Assembly (NCBI GenBank): GCA_016841625.1
Contig: JAENYU010000001.1
Coordinates: 1 to 64,000, forward strand
Length of the DNA: 64,000 bases
DNA from: Methanobacteriota archaeon
Lineage (GTDB): Archaea > Halobacteriota > Methanosarcinia > Methanosarcinales > Methanosarcinaceae
Direction of reading: 5' to 3'
Positions 37,265 through 46,034 of this stretch are shown one piece after another (position 1 is the stretch's first letter; each line of letters opens with the position of its first letter). The notes under the pieces are model-generated. The model did not search any database. It saw only the letters and a program-made list of their open reading frames with translations, and was not told the DNA's origin. The position numbers and the translations under genes were made by a program.

Positions 37265-37886
37265 TTTTATAGGAAAAGTCCTGTTCTTTACCACGCTTTT
37301 TTCTGTTTTGATCTCGGCAACCGCTCTTTTGGTGAGTCGAATCAGCTTGAAAAGGCATGTGTGGCTTGCAGGTTTTTTTTCAAGTGTCCTCGATTTTTTT
37401 TATCTACCTATAAAACATTTTTTCTATAAGTTCTCAGATCCACGAATATTGGATAAATGGATAGTGTCTTTAAAAAACATAGCGTATGAATCCGATTTCT
37501 CAAATACCAAAAATCGTATCATTATTGTTCCCCATTGTGTGCGTGCACTGGATTGTCCTGCTCCGTCAACAATTTTGGGGATTCAATGTCAAAATTGTGG
37601 GAAATGTATCGTGACTCAATTGAAAAAAGATGCTGTAGAGCATGGATATCTCTTGTATATAACCACCGGTTCTTCGGCCATTGTCAATATCCTTAAGCAT
37701 AAACCTGCAGATGGTATACTGGGGATAGCATGTGATTACGAGATATACAAAGGAATGCGCGCTTTAAAAGGAATAAAAATTGTGACTTATGGGGTTCCTC
37801 TTTTGAATGATGGTTGTTATAATACCAAAGTGGACTACAAGAAAGTAGTTGAAACGATTGAACATTTCGACAAGAATAAGGATTAA
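37257..37886 (+). CDS. DUF116 membrane protein, paralogue 2
   Basis: A 209-residue relative of the preceding gene, with the same layout: two N-terminal hydrophobic segments, PHCVRALDCPAP, IQCQNCGKCIV, GIACDYEI and DGCYNTK. It has lost one Cys of the first motif region and its base composition is more AT-rich than its neighbour, suggesting faster divergence after duplication. Co-translated with paralogue 1. Confidence 0.8.
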   Translation: MYNFIGKVLFFTTLFSVLISATALLVSRISLKRHVWLAGFFSSVLDFFYLPIKHFFYKFSDPRILDKWIVSLKNIAYESDFSNTKNRIIIVPHCVRALDCPAPSTILGIQCQNCGKCIVTQLKKDAVEHGYLLYITTGSSAIVNILKHKPADGILGIACDYEIYKGMRALKGIKIVTYGVPLLNDGCYNTKVDYKKVVETIEHFDKNKD

Positions 37887-37945
37887 CTCAAACTTTTTTT
37901 TCAATGTTTATAAAGACAAAACTTAATCCATTTATTTCAGCCAAA

Positions 37946-37974
37946 TACCCCTCAGCTTGCTGTGAGGATGGGTA
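37946..37974 (+). other. IS-end-like hairpin
   Basis: TACCCCTCA...TGAGGATGGGTA forms a stem of two parts with an AT bulge, then TTCCCC. It resembles sub-terminal hairpins of IS200/IS605-type elements and marks the edge of an AT-rich stretch. No gene is supported in 37887-38238. Confidence 0.35.
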
Positions 37975-38238
37975 CTTCCCCGAGAACCGCGGATGATAAT
38001 ACGATTTATCAAATCCATTTTTTGCTTGTTAACTTCTGCTAGAACTAAGCCGTATTAGGTTTATTGTCTTTTACGGAATTTGGAGCGGGGGCGCGAACAT
38101 ACCTCATTGACTGCAGCGGGGTTCGCCAGTGAAACTTTGATTACTATTAATAATTTTCGGACAGCCAGTTTAGGGAAGGGCAGCCGCATGCAATTTGATT
38201 TTTTAATTGAAGTTATCAATAATGGTATCTATCCTGAG

Positions 38239-38386
38239 TTCCGCATTTTTAAGCACATAAATGCCTCATGATGTCGAATTATGTGCTTAAACTTAAGCAC
38301 ATCGTACACAAGGTATAATCTCTAAAACCGTACCATCTGACCTCACAGATTTGCGCAGAAACATATGTGTGCCTAAAAATGCGGAA
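38239..38386. mobile_element. MITE-like inverted-repeat element
   Basis: About 148 bp bounded by imperfect inverted arms: TTCCGCATTTTTAAGCACA (from 38239) and the complement of TGTGCCTAAAAATGCGGAA (to 38386). Nested inside is a perfect 12-bp pair TTAAGCACATAA (38249-38260) / TTATGTGCTTAA (38279-38290) and a third partial copy at 38293. It has no coding capacity. Confidence 0.55.
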
Positions 38387-38395
38387 GTTAGGCTA

Positions 38396-38584
38396 AAGCA
38401 ATCAAAGACCATTGGGATGGTGTCTTGAACTCTTTGGTTCAGGGATAACTAATGGTGTATTGGAAGGCATCAACAGCATTGTGCAGTTACTAAAAAGAAA
38501 TGAGAGGGGTTATCGAAACACCCAATATTTTGCCACAATGATCTATCCAAAATTAGGACAGATCGATTTGGTATTACCCGCTTG
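38396..38584 (+). pseudogene. ISL3-family transposase C-terminal remnant, frameshifted
   Basis: The first part reads AKAIKDHWDGVLNSLVQG. After a shift of one base near 38445 it continues ITNGVLEGINSIVQLLKRN, ERGYRNTQYFATMIYPKLG and ends at TGA. These stretches match the C-terminus of ISL3 transposases (W-D-G, ITNG-LEG-N, ARGYRN). The rest of the gene is gone. Confidence 0.75.
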
Positions 38585-38616
38585 AAAAGGCGAAGAGCCT
38601 TATTGTGTCAATATGA

Positions 38617-41004
38617 GTGGCTATATTTGTCAAAATGTTTATATTTAAAGAGTTTACAAGACTATGTGTGATTAAATTGCCTTTCCATACTTCCCCTTTT
38701 TACAAAAAAACGATAATGCAAATAACATCTAACCGCTCTCTCACAAATTTTTTCTTGCTCTCTGTCATTTGTTTATTTATATATTTGTCTACATTGATAG
38801 CGTATTACTCTCAATATCCTATTTATTCATTTTCCTTATATCCATTTTCATCATCCCATTTGAATATTAACATTGGAATTTTTGTTTTGATAATCTTTAA
38901 TCTGATTATTCTTGAATACTCCAAAAAGGTTGATGATCTTTGGATAAACCCTGAAACTATGGACATTCCCATTCTTCTTGTAACTCTTTATTTTGCAGGC
39001 GATTCAATATCTCATTTTGTAAAATCTTTAAACAATCATTTTTCCGCAGGAGATCCATTCGTTAATATTTTCGGAAACTTGGGGACTGTTTTTGATTATA
39101 CTGATATTTTTGCATTCTCTGTGATTATACTTTCTGTCCTCATTCTTTTATATCGTTATTCATTATTTTACGGTATCTTTTTGAGTCTAATGTTTCGATA
39201 CCTGATTCTCTTTTTTATTGCAATGATTATTTCTTACGTCGTTCTTCAGGGTTCATTCTTGAAAATCGATGAAGAGACAGCTAAATATACGATAAGCACA
39301 ATTGTTCAGAGTGAAGCAGCAATTCTTGCTTTATTTTTTTCTCTAAGTCTGATCATTATGCAACAAGCTGCTTCTTCATATCCTCCAGAAGTCAGTAAAT
39401 TATTTAGAGATTTCAAAACAAATCCAATTTTTTTCATTACAACAGTTATTTATTTAGTATCAATAATTCTTGGTGTTTGCGTATTAATTCAAATAAAAAC
39501 TGATGATCCGAATTGGGAAAACTATCAAAAATATATAATGGTTGTTTTTTTGGTTAGTATTTTTGCTTTTCTTTCAATGTCTCTATTTGTGTATAATACC
39601 TTCAAGTTTTTAATACCAAAAAACTTGATTAAGATACTATCCAATAATGAAATAAGTGGTACCTCTTCAATCGATGAAAAAAATTGTATACACATTCTCG
39701 GCATTTTGCTAAATTCCTTAAAGAAATATGATTATAGTACTGTGAAAGAAGGTCTTGATGATCTTGAAAACTATAAAATTGAATTACTTGAGCCGCAAAA
39801 AAACATTGTTTTGCCACGAGAAAGTGAAAGATACTTAAAATTAGAGCGGTCCCTTTTCTGCCTCACTAATTATTTTTCAAATGTAGGTACACTATCTATA
39901 GAGGTAGGATTTAGTGATTGTGCTACAAAAATTATAAAAAATCTTTATGATATCCGGGAAGTTGCATATGAACAAGGGATGGATGGTGTAATCTCAGTAA
40001 CAACAAAATCAATTGGAGAACTTGGAAAAGAAGTGGTCTATCTCTTAATTGCTGAACTAAATGACAAAAATCCTGAAATTCGTAAATGTGCGTCTTTCAC
40101 TTTAGGAGAAATTAGAGACGATCGTGCCCTATCACAAATTATACAGCTTTTTGAAAATGAGGGCAAATGCACACAGAATGGAAACGACATACAGTATACT
40201 ATTATATCATCCCTTGGGAAAATGAAGTCTGAAAACGCCAACATGTTTCTTCTTGAAGTAGTAAAAAAAGGAAATCCTAACGTGATAAATGAGATTTTTT
40301 CCACTTTTTGTGAAAACGAATTGCTATCTAGAGAATCACTGACTATAGCGTTGAATGATGATGACCCTTACTTAAGAAGTTTCGCGGCTCTTGGATTTGG
40401 GGCGATCGGGGATGAACGCGATATAGAGGTACTTTCTAATCTACTTCTTGATGAGGATTCTTACGTAAGGGGAAAGGCAGCTCATGCAATTGGAAACATT
40501 AATGATAGATATCCTCTCTACAGATATGATCTTAAAAAGCTGGTTGAACGGATAGATGATCCAAACCCTTATGTAAGGTTCAATGCAGTGTACTCTCTAA
40601 GCAAGATAGGGATTGAGGATACTAGGGTCATTTCTAAAATTGAACAATTGTTGTATGACCTGGATCCTTATGTAAGGGACAGCACGGTATATGCTCTCAA
40701 AAAAGGTAATGATCATTGTTTCTTTGAATCATTATTACATGCTCTAAACACTGAAACTGAACAATCTGTGAGATTTAACATAATCATTGCTTTAGGAAAT
40801 ATTATTGGTTTTGACAAGATTGGCCCCCTCCTACAGGGGTTATATTTTCCTCAAATGTCTTTATCTTCATACAAATTAGTATGCAACTCGCACTTAGGGT
40901 GCCAAGAACAATCTTCAATGTTACCATTATATGTTGCGGCCTTTTGTACGAAGTCTAAATGCCATGGAAATAACTCACTGAGTAAAGTATTTCATGATCT
41001 GTGA
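38617..41004 (+). CDS. Large membrane protein with HEAT repeats
   Basis: Up to 795 residues from GTG 38617; ATG 38635 and ATG 38716 (MQITSNRS) are alternatives and no clear ribosome site decides. Residues about 40-340 contain eight or so membrane spans. The part SEAAILALFFSLSLIIMQQA resembles DUF2254-type membrane proteins. Residues about 360-450 are soluble. From about 460 to 760 HEAT/PBS-lyase-like repeats occur (NDKNPEIRKCASFTLGEI, NDDDPYLRSFAALGFGAIGD, LDEDSYVRGKAAHAIGNIND, DDPNPYVRFNAVYSLSKIG). The last 45 residues are Cys-rich and break the pattern. AT-rich compared with neighbours; function unknown. Confidence 0.7.
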   Translation: MAIFVKMFIFKEFTRLCVIKLPFHTSPFYKKTIMQITSNRSLTNFFLLSVICLFIYLSTLIAYYSQYPIYSFSLYPFSSSHLNINIGIFVLIIFNLIILEYSKKVDDLWINPETMDIPILLVTLYFAGDSISHFVKSLNNHFSAGDPFVNIFGNLGTVFDYTDIFAFSVIILSVLILLYRYSLFYGIFLSLMFRYLILFFIAMIISYVVLQGSFLKIDEETAKYTISTIVQSEAAILALFFSLSLIIMQQAASSYPPEVSKLFRDFKTNPIFFITTVIYLVSIILGVCVLIQIKTDDPNWENYQKYIMVVFLVSIFAFLSMSLFVYNTFKFLIPKNLIKILSNNEISGTSSIDEKNCIHILGILLNSLKKYDYSTVKEGLDDLENYKIELLEPQKNIVLPRESERYLKLERSLFCLTNYFSNVGTLSIEVGFSDCATKIIKNLYDIREVAYEQGMDGVISVTTKSIGELGKEVVYLLIAELNDKNPEIRKCASFTLGEIRDDRALSQIIQLFENEGKCTQNGNDIQYTIISSLGKMKSENANMFLLEVVKKGNPNVINEIFSTFCENELLSRESLTIALNDDDPYLRSFAALGFGAIGDERDIEVLSNLLLDEDSYVRGKAAHAIGNINDRYPLYRYDLKKLVERIDDPNPYVRFNAVYSLSKIGIEDTRVISKIEQLLYDLDPYVRDSTVYALKKGNDHCFFESLLHALNTETEQSVRFNIIIALGNIIGFDKIGPLLQGLYFPQMSLSSYKLVCNSHLGCQEQSSMLPLYVAAFCTKSKCHGNNSLSKVFHDL

Positions 41005-41055
41005 ATTGATTTTTAATTCTAAATCTTGAGTGTACATGTGTATGGAGGAATTTAT

Positions 41056-41514
41056 GTGACTGGAGTAAAAGGATCTTCTTATGATCAAAAGTTTCAATAT
41101 GATGACTTAGTCAGAGAAATAAAATTTAATAATCAAAAGGATTTTTGGCTTACCGAGTATCAGTGTGTTATATCACAATTTACGAAGTACGTCGGGCTAT
41201 ATTTTTTAGTTTTTGCGGTTTATTTGGGAATTCAAGGATTTTTACTTATCGCGTTCTTCAATTTTCCCTCTAATATTAAAACGTTGCTACTTATTTTTTC
41301 AATAGTTTGTTGTATGCTGTTTTTTTTCGCCATGTTAGTGGAGACAACAATTGTAAAAAAGTTATCTAGAAGGAAGGGGAAAGCGTTAAGTAAATTGGGA
41401 ATCGATGATGGTGATGTGGGGGATGAGTTCACTATCGGGTATGCAACTACTTTTGTTTATTTAGTTTTCAATACTGGAGTTTTTTACATTTTAATTAAAT
41501 TAATTGTTGTTTGA
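41056..41514 (+). CDS. Small AT-rich membrane protein
   Basis: About 152 residues from GTG 41056, chosen because GGAGGA (41044-41049) is spaced 6 nt before it; a TTG at 41026 would add ten residues. Three hydrophobic spans (VGLYFLVFAVYLGIQGFLLI, TLLLIFSIVCCMLFFFAM and a C-terminal one) and a basic loop KKLSRRKGKALSKLG. No family recognised. It follows the HEAT membrane protein and shares its composition, so the two may belong together. Confidence 0.6.
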   Translation: MTGVKGSSYDQKFQYDDLVREIKFNNQKDFWLTEYQCVISQFTKYVGLYFLVFAVYLGIQGFLLIAFFNFPSNIKTLLLIFSIVCCMLFFFAMLVETTIVKKLSRRKGKALSKLGIDDGDVGDEFTIGYATTFVYLVFNTGVFYILIKLIVV

Positions 41515-41640
41515 GGTGATTAGTAGTTAAATGATATTGATTCTCTACTCTTCCATCTTTTTTATTGCAAATTTGTCACAACATGGTATGCTCTTACTGA
41601 TTTTCATCTAATTTGAAAGTTGAATGAATGGGAAGTTTTC

Positions 41641-42765
41641 ATGTACGATGTAATTATCGTAGGTGGCGGCCCCTCCGGTGCCTCTGCCGGAAGGCGGGCA
41701 GGAATACTCGGGCTAAATACGCTGCTGCTTGAAAAAGAAGATTTTCCGAGGTACAAGCCCTGCGGAGGGGCTCTTTCTGTCCATGCGATTTCTTATCTTG
41801 ATTTCGAGCTCCCGGAAGAGGTCATTGAGTGGGAAGTTACGGGCGCAAAGATCATTTTCAAAGAGCAGATGATTGAATCCCACAAGGACTGCCGGCTCTA
41901 CACCCTTGTTTCCAGGGACGTTTTTGACAATCTCCTGCTCGAAAAAGCAAAAGAAACCGGTATAAAAGTCCATGCCCGGGAAAAGGTCCTCAACTGCAGG
42001 GAGACACCTGACTGTGTGGAGGTAGAAACAAAAGAGAATACCTACCGGGCAAAATTCGTGATTATTGGCGAGGGTGCCCACGGCCTCCTAAAGACCTGTT
42101 TACGGCCCGTGGATACGAGGGATGAGTACGGGATCTGTGTGGTCACCGAGGTTCCGGCAGAGGATAAGGAAATCGAAGGGAAACTGGGAAGGGCCATTGA
42201 AATGCATTTCGGGGTTGCGGGCGGAGGATACGGCTGGGTCTTTCCTCATAAAACTTATTATTCAGTAGGGATCGGGGGAATTGTCAGGGACTTTCCCCAC
42301 CCAAAAGAAGCCATGCTCGAATTCCTGAAGGAAAATGGCTTTGAGGGTGAGTACAAACTTCACGGACATAAGATCCCCCGGGGAGGGATTAAAAGGAAAG
42401 TAGTCGGTTCGAGAATTCTCCTTTCCGGGGATGCGGCCGGGTTCGTGGATGCTTTTTCCGGGGAGGGGCTCGCTTATTCCATCCGTTCCGGACAGCTTGC
42501 AGCGGAAGTAATTTCCGGGGTCTGCCTGGAAGGGGGAAAGGCAAAGAACCTTAAAAAATACGAGTCCCTATGCCAGGCCGAGTTTGGGACACGCCTTAAA
42601 TATTCCCTGATGTTTTCAAAAGTAATGCACCGCTTCCCTGAAAGGACATTCAGGACTTTCACCTCCAGCGAGAAAATGGTCGATAAGTACCTTGATGTTG
42701 TGAATCTAAGTATGGATTATAAGGATTTCCTTCGCTGGTCACTCCTTAATTTCAAGCTCAAGTAG
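41641..42765 (+). CDS. Geranylgeranyl reductase family flavoprotein
   Basis: About 374 residues from ATG 41641 (an in-frame TTG at 41620 is less likely). FAD-binding VIIVGGGPSGASAGRRAG at the N-terminus, RYKPCGGALS near residue 38, and the second FAD motif LLSGDAAGFVDAFSGEGLAYSI near 260. The family saturates isoprenoid chains of archaeal lipids, and some members reduce other polyprenyl groups. The gene ends with TAG, and a decayed copy of its own 3' half follows in frame. Confidence 0.88.
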   Translation: MYDVIIVGGGPSGASAGRRAGILGLNTLLLEKEDFPRYKPCGGALSVHAISYLDFELPEEVIEWEVTGAKIIFKEQMIESHKDCRLYTLVSRDVFDNLLLEKAKETGIKVHAREKVLNCRETPDCVEVETKENTYRAKFVIIGEGAHGLLKTCLRPVDTRDEYGICVVTEVPAEDKEIEGKLGRAIEMHFGVAGGGYGWVFPHKTYYSVGIGGIVRDFPHPKEAMLEFLKENGFEGEYKLHGHKIPRGGIKRKVVGSRILLSGDAAGFVDAFSGEGLAYSIRSGQLAAEVISGVCLEGGKAKNLKKYESLCQAEFGTRLKYSLMFSKVMHRFPERTFRTFTSSEKMVDKYLDVVNLSMDYKDFLRWSLLNFKLK

Positions 42766-43112
42766 GATGCCTTCGGTTTTGTGGACGCCTTTACAGTAGG
42801 AGTTATAGCTTATGCCAGCCGTTCCGGCAGCTTGCAGCGGAAACCGTAGATTAACTGGTACTTTTTGACAGAAAACCAGGTGACCTGAAAGCATGTGAAT
42901 CGTGTTGTTCACAGGAATTTGGGAACTATCTGCTTGTTCCCTGAAATTGGAATAAATCATGCACTGTTTTCCTGAGACTACTTTCCTGAGACTACTTTCA
43001 GGATTGCTCCCCGCAACGAAAAAAATTCTGGACCGGTATCGTAACATGCAGTAATGGGTAAAAGTGACGGGGGTTATGTACGCAGGCTGCTCCTGAACTT
43101 CAAGTTAGGATG
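42766..43112 (+). pseudogene. Decayed tandem duplicate of the reductase 3' end
   Basis: Directly after the TAG of the reductase the frame reads DAFGFVDAFTVGVIAYASRS, matching DAAGFVDAFSGEGLAYSIRS of the intact gene, then loses one base at GGCAGCTTGCAGCGGAA. Later parts again match (ATGCACTG-TTCCTGAGAC for MHRFPERT; CTCCTGAACTTCAAG for LLNFK) but with stops and shifts. It has no function as protein. Confidence 0.75.
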
Positions 43113-43125
43113 AGGAAAATTTTAG

Positions 43126-43491
43126 TGCGAGTGAGGTCCGTAAGCTCCCTTATGTTCCTGCAAAGATTCCCGCCACCAGGCAGTGAGGGGAACGGTCCTT
43201 TGGGACACTTGCAGCGACGGCATTCGGCTAAGCGTTTCCAAAACAAATCGGGCGATTCCGGACTGCTCGTATAATCCCGATTTCCAACTTGCACCCACGA
43301 GGATTCACCGTTTCATCCGCAGCCCTTGCGACCTCAGCTTTTCGCATCATTGCATTAACATGGGGCGGTTCCGTTTCTGTGCCAGAGCCCGGGCTCTCGC
43401 CCGACACCCTTTACAGGTGTTCGTGTGTCCGGAGCGGAGGGGAGACTTTCCTCAGACCTTATGGTCCGGCAGCCGTCCGACCTCTCTCGCA
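43126..43491 (-). ncRNA. rnpB: RNase P RNA
   Basis: On the minus strand the 5' part carries GAGGAAAGTCTCCCC, the universal conserved region of RNase P RNA, and further on ACAGAAAC and GGGTGCAAG. The ends pair: TGCGAGAGAGGTC (near 43491) with GACCTCACTCGCA (near 43126), forming helix P1 of about 12 bp with small mismatches. GGGAGCTTACGG before the 3' end matches the second conserved strand. It is the catalytic RNA that trims tRNA 5' ends. Boundaries are set by P1 and may differ by a few bases. Confidence 0.9.
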
Positions 43492-43582
43492 TTTTATTAA
43501 ATGTGGAATTTCTATATACTTTTTGTTAGTATATCTATTTTTTGGCTGCCCGTTGGGAGTTGATGCTTATTTTTATAAAGAT

Positions 43583-43638
43583 TCGGTCTGATATGTGCGA
43601 TCTGATAGGCGCAGTCTGATGAGTTCGGTCTGATAGGT
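43583..43638 (+). repeat. 14-nt tandem repeat (TTCGGTCTGATAGG)
   Basis: Four contiguous units of exactly 14 nt with variable positions lie between rnpB and the marker 9 gene. The rest of 43492-43840 is AT-rich with TATA-like ATTAATATATATG at 43692-43704. Confidence 0.8.
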
Positions 43639-43840
43639 GATATGTTTCCGTGTCCTTCTTATAATACTTGCGTGTCTGACATCTGACCAAATATTAATAT
43701 ATATGAATTGTAATCGATAATTTGTGGGTATTATTTCAAACCCCTCGTATTGTCAGAAAAACGTTATCGTTACTTTAATATGAGACTACAGCTATCATTT
43801 TTATAATTCAGTTTCAGGCTTATTTTTGAAGAGGTAAAAT

Positions 43841-44977
43841 ATGAGTGATGATCTGTTCAATCTGCATGTTGGATATGTCCGTTTTAATAATCCTATCGTA
43901 CTGGCCCCAATGGCAGGGATTGCCGACAGTGCGTTTGCCAACCAATATGCAGGTGATGCCGGGCTTGTTATACTGGGGGCCTTCAACCTTGATGAAGGTT
44001 CCATGAAAGTTGCGTCAGAGCTTGAAGCCCGGGGTAGAAATGAATTCATTTCCGATGATCCAATGGAGCTTATAAAAAAGGAAATCCGGGCGGTTACGTC
44101 CGGAAGTGCCGTTGCCGTGAACGTGCGGAGCACTACGCTTGACCCCCTCATCGAAGCTGCAAAGCTTGTCAAAGAAGAGGGTGCGATCCTTGAGTTAAAC
44201 GCCCACTGCAAGCAGCCCGAGATGCTTGAAGCGGGCCTTGGAGAAGCTCTTCTCCATGACCTCCCCAGGCTTTCCGAATGGATCCGTGCCGTCAAGGAAA
44301 CCGGGGTCGTGCTTTCCGTAAAGGTCCGGGCCAATGTTGTTGACGATGTCCAGCTTGCCCGAGTTATCGATAAGGCCGGGGCGGATATCATCCACGTGGA
44401 TGCCATGCTGGAAGGTTTCGGCACCGACCTTGATTCTATCCTGACTTACCGGGATGCGACAAGAATGTTCCTTATAGGGAACAACTCGGTTACGGATTTT
44501 GCAGAGGCAAAGGATATGTTTTCCTGGGGCGCAGACATGGTCTCTGTTGCGAGAGGGGTTCTGGAAGACCCCGATCTTATCCGGAAACTGGTTGAAAGTG
44601 TCACTTCCTACCAGCAGGCCATAGGCTGGTACAATGCCCCTAAACATGTTTGCAGTAGCGGGGATTTCAGGGCGCTTGCTTTTTGTTGCATGCCGGTAAA
44701 GCCCTGCCCTGCCCATGAGAAGTTCAGGAAACTGGGTTATACCGCCGAAGAGTTTGCCCGGACAAAGTTTGAATTTGCTAAGGGAACACTGCTAGAATTC
44801 GGGCAGGATACCTGTTTCGGGTGCCTTGTATGGTGCTGCAAGGCTACGAAGCCCTGCTGGATTCGGGACGGGGCATTAAATACCCTTGACCTCTCCGATG
44901 CTGAGTATATGAAACTTAAGGAACAACTGGCAAAATATATATTGGATCATGCCAGAATCCCGGTAAATGAATCCTGA
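43841..44977 (+). CDS. Methanogenesis marker 9 domain protein, TIM-barrel type
   Basis: A 378-residue protein. Residues about 10-270 resemble dihydroorotate dehydrogenase/dihydrouridine synthase barrels (NPIVLAPMAGIADSAFA at the start, AVNVRS, LSVKVRANV, GADIIHVDAM, FLIGNNSV). The Cys-rich C-terminal part (CSSGDFRALAFCCMPVKPCP and CFGCLVWCCKATKPC) is the methanogenesis marker 9 region and may bind an Fe-S cluster. Found in methanogens only as far as I know; function unknown. Overlaps the next gene by 11 nt. Confidence 0.85.
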   Translation: MSDDLFNLHVGYVRFNNPIVLAPMAGIADSAFANQYAGDAGLVILGAFNLDEGSMKVASELEARGRNEFISDDPMELIKKEIRAVTSGSAVAVNVRSTTLDPLIEAAKLVKEEGAILELNAHCKQPEMLEAGLGEALLHDLPRLSEWIRAVKETGVVLSVKVRANVVDDVQLARVIDKAGADIIHVDAMLEGFGTDLDSILTYRDATRMFLIGNNSVTDFAEAKDMFSWGADMVSVARGVLEDPDLIRKLVESVTSYQQAIGWYNAPKHVCSSGDFRALAFCCMPVKPCPAHEKFRKLGYTAEEFARTKFEFAKGTLLEFGQDTCFGCLVWCCKATKPCWIRDGALNTLDLSDAEYMKLKEQLAKYILDHARIPVNES

Positions 44978-46034
44978 AAACGCTGATCTTCCCGGCAGTT
45001 TACCCGGGAGGGCTTCTGTCCCACACGTTTCCAGTCACATCGCTCGCTGTGCCCAGCTTGCCATGCTGCTGGAGGTTTCGGCTTCCCCCAAGCCCGGGAA
45101 CGTGGACCGGGAACACGATTACCCTGATACCTGTTTTGAACATTTCGTGGCTTCATCCGTGGGTGTATACCCGGCCCTCGAACAGGCTGCAAGGAGCAGG
45201 ACCGGAATCGGCTCCCTTCTCAAAGCAGCAGTATACGAGAGTGCCTCCTGGCAGAACGGGGGCAACACCCATTTCGGGGCTTTTCTTTTGCTGCTTCCTC
45301 TGGCAATGGCTGCAGGGGAAATTTTAGATGGCATTGAGACTGGGACCCGGGCTGGAAACGGGCGCATGATGCTTGGCCCTGACGATTTCGAAGTCCTGGC
45401 TTCACGGGCTCATGCTTTTGTCCGGGAAACGGATTGTGAGGACTCAGTGGAGTTCTACCGGGCTTTCGGGGCTGCAGGAGTCCGGGTAAACGGGGTGGAA
45501 GAGTTCGACCTGGAAGACGCTGAGTCGACCGCGGAGCTCAGGGAAAAAGATGTAAGCCTCTATGAGCTCATGGAGATCTCAAAAGGCTACGACCTGATCG
45601 CAAACGAATGGACGACGGGTTTCAGGCGCTGCCTTGAGGGTGCGAGAAGCGTCCTCGAATTCATGCAGGCAATGAACGGCGAATCTGATGGTCCTGTCCT
45701 GAATTGTTCAGGCACAGGGATCAATGGAGCCGTGGTCTACACTTTCCTGAAACTGCTTTCCAGGCACAGGGACACTTTTATCCAGACCAAGTTCGATGCT
45801 GATACTGCGGATTACGTATCTTCCCGCGCCCGATCCATCCTCTCTGAGTGGGAGAACAAAGGTTCTGATTGCGGTTCTGATTACAGCTCCGGGAACCGGG
45901 ATTTCTCTGTCCTGCTTCCTGCAGTTCATGCCCTGGATTCCGAACTTCTTGAAAAAAGGATCAATCCGGGTTCCACTGCGGATATCGTTATTGCCGGAAT
46001 TTTCATCGCCCTTCTGGGAGGGTTGCGTTTTTGA
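44967..46034 (+). CDS. CitG family protein (triphosphoribosyl-dephospho-CoA synthase-like)
   Basis: A 355-residue member of PF01874. The signatures are QLAMLLEVSASPKPGNVDR near residue 30 and the QNGGNTHFGAFLLLLPLA stretch near 96. In bacteria CitG makes the citrate lyase prosthetic group; archaeal members sit in H4MPT-related settings instead, so a transfer reaction in pterin cofactor synthesis is possible. Lies between marker 9 and DUF447, with overlaps at both sides. Confidence 0.8.
   Translation: MNPENADLPGSLPGRASVPHVSSHIARCAQLAMLLEVSASPKPGNVDREHDYPDTCFEHFVASSVGVYPALEQAARSRTGIGSLLKAAVYESASWQNGGNTHFGAFLLLLPLAMAAGEILDGIETGTRAGNGRMMLGPDDFEVLASRAHAFVRETDCEDSVEFYRAFGAAGVRVNGVEEFDLEDAESTAELREKDVSLYELMEISKGYDLIANEWTTGFRRCLEGARSVLEFMQAMNGESDGPVLNCSGTGINGAVVYTFLKLLSRHRDTFIQTKFDADTADYVSSRARSILSEWENKGSDCGSDYSSGNRDFSVLLPAVHALDSELLEKRINPGSTADIVIAGIFIALLGGLRF

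Noticed and set aside
42900-43200. Protein gene in the reductase-rnpB gap
   Set aside because: All frames are broken; the left part is reductase debris and the right part is the 3' end of RNase P RNA.
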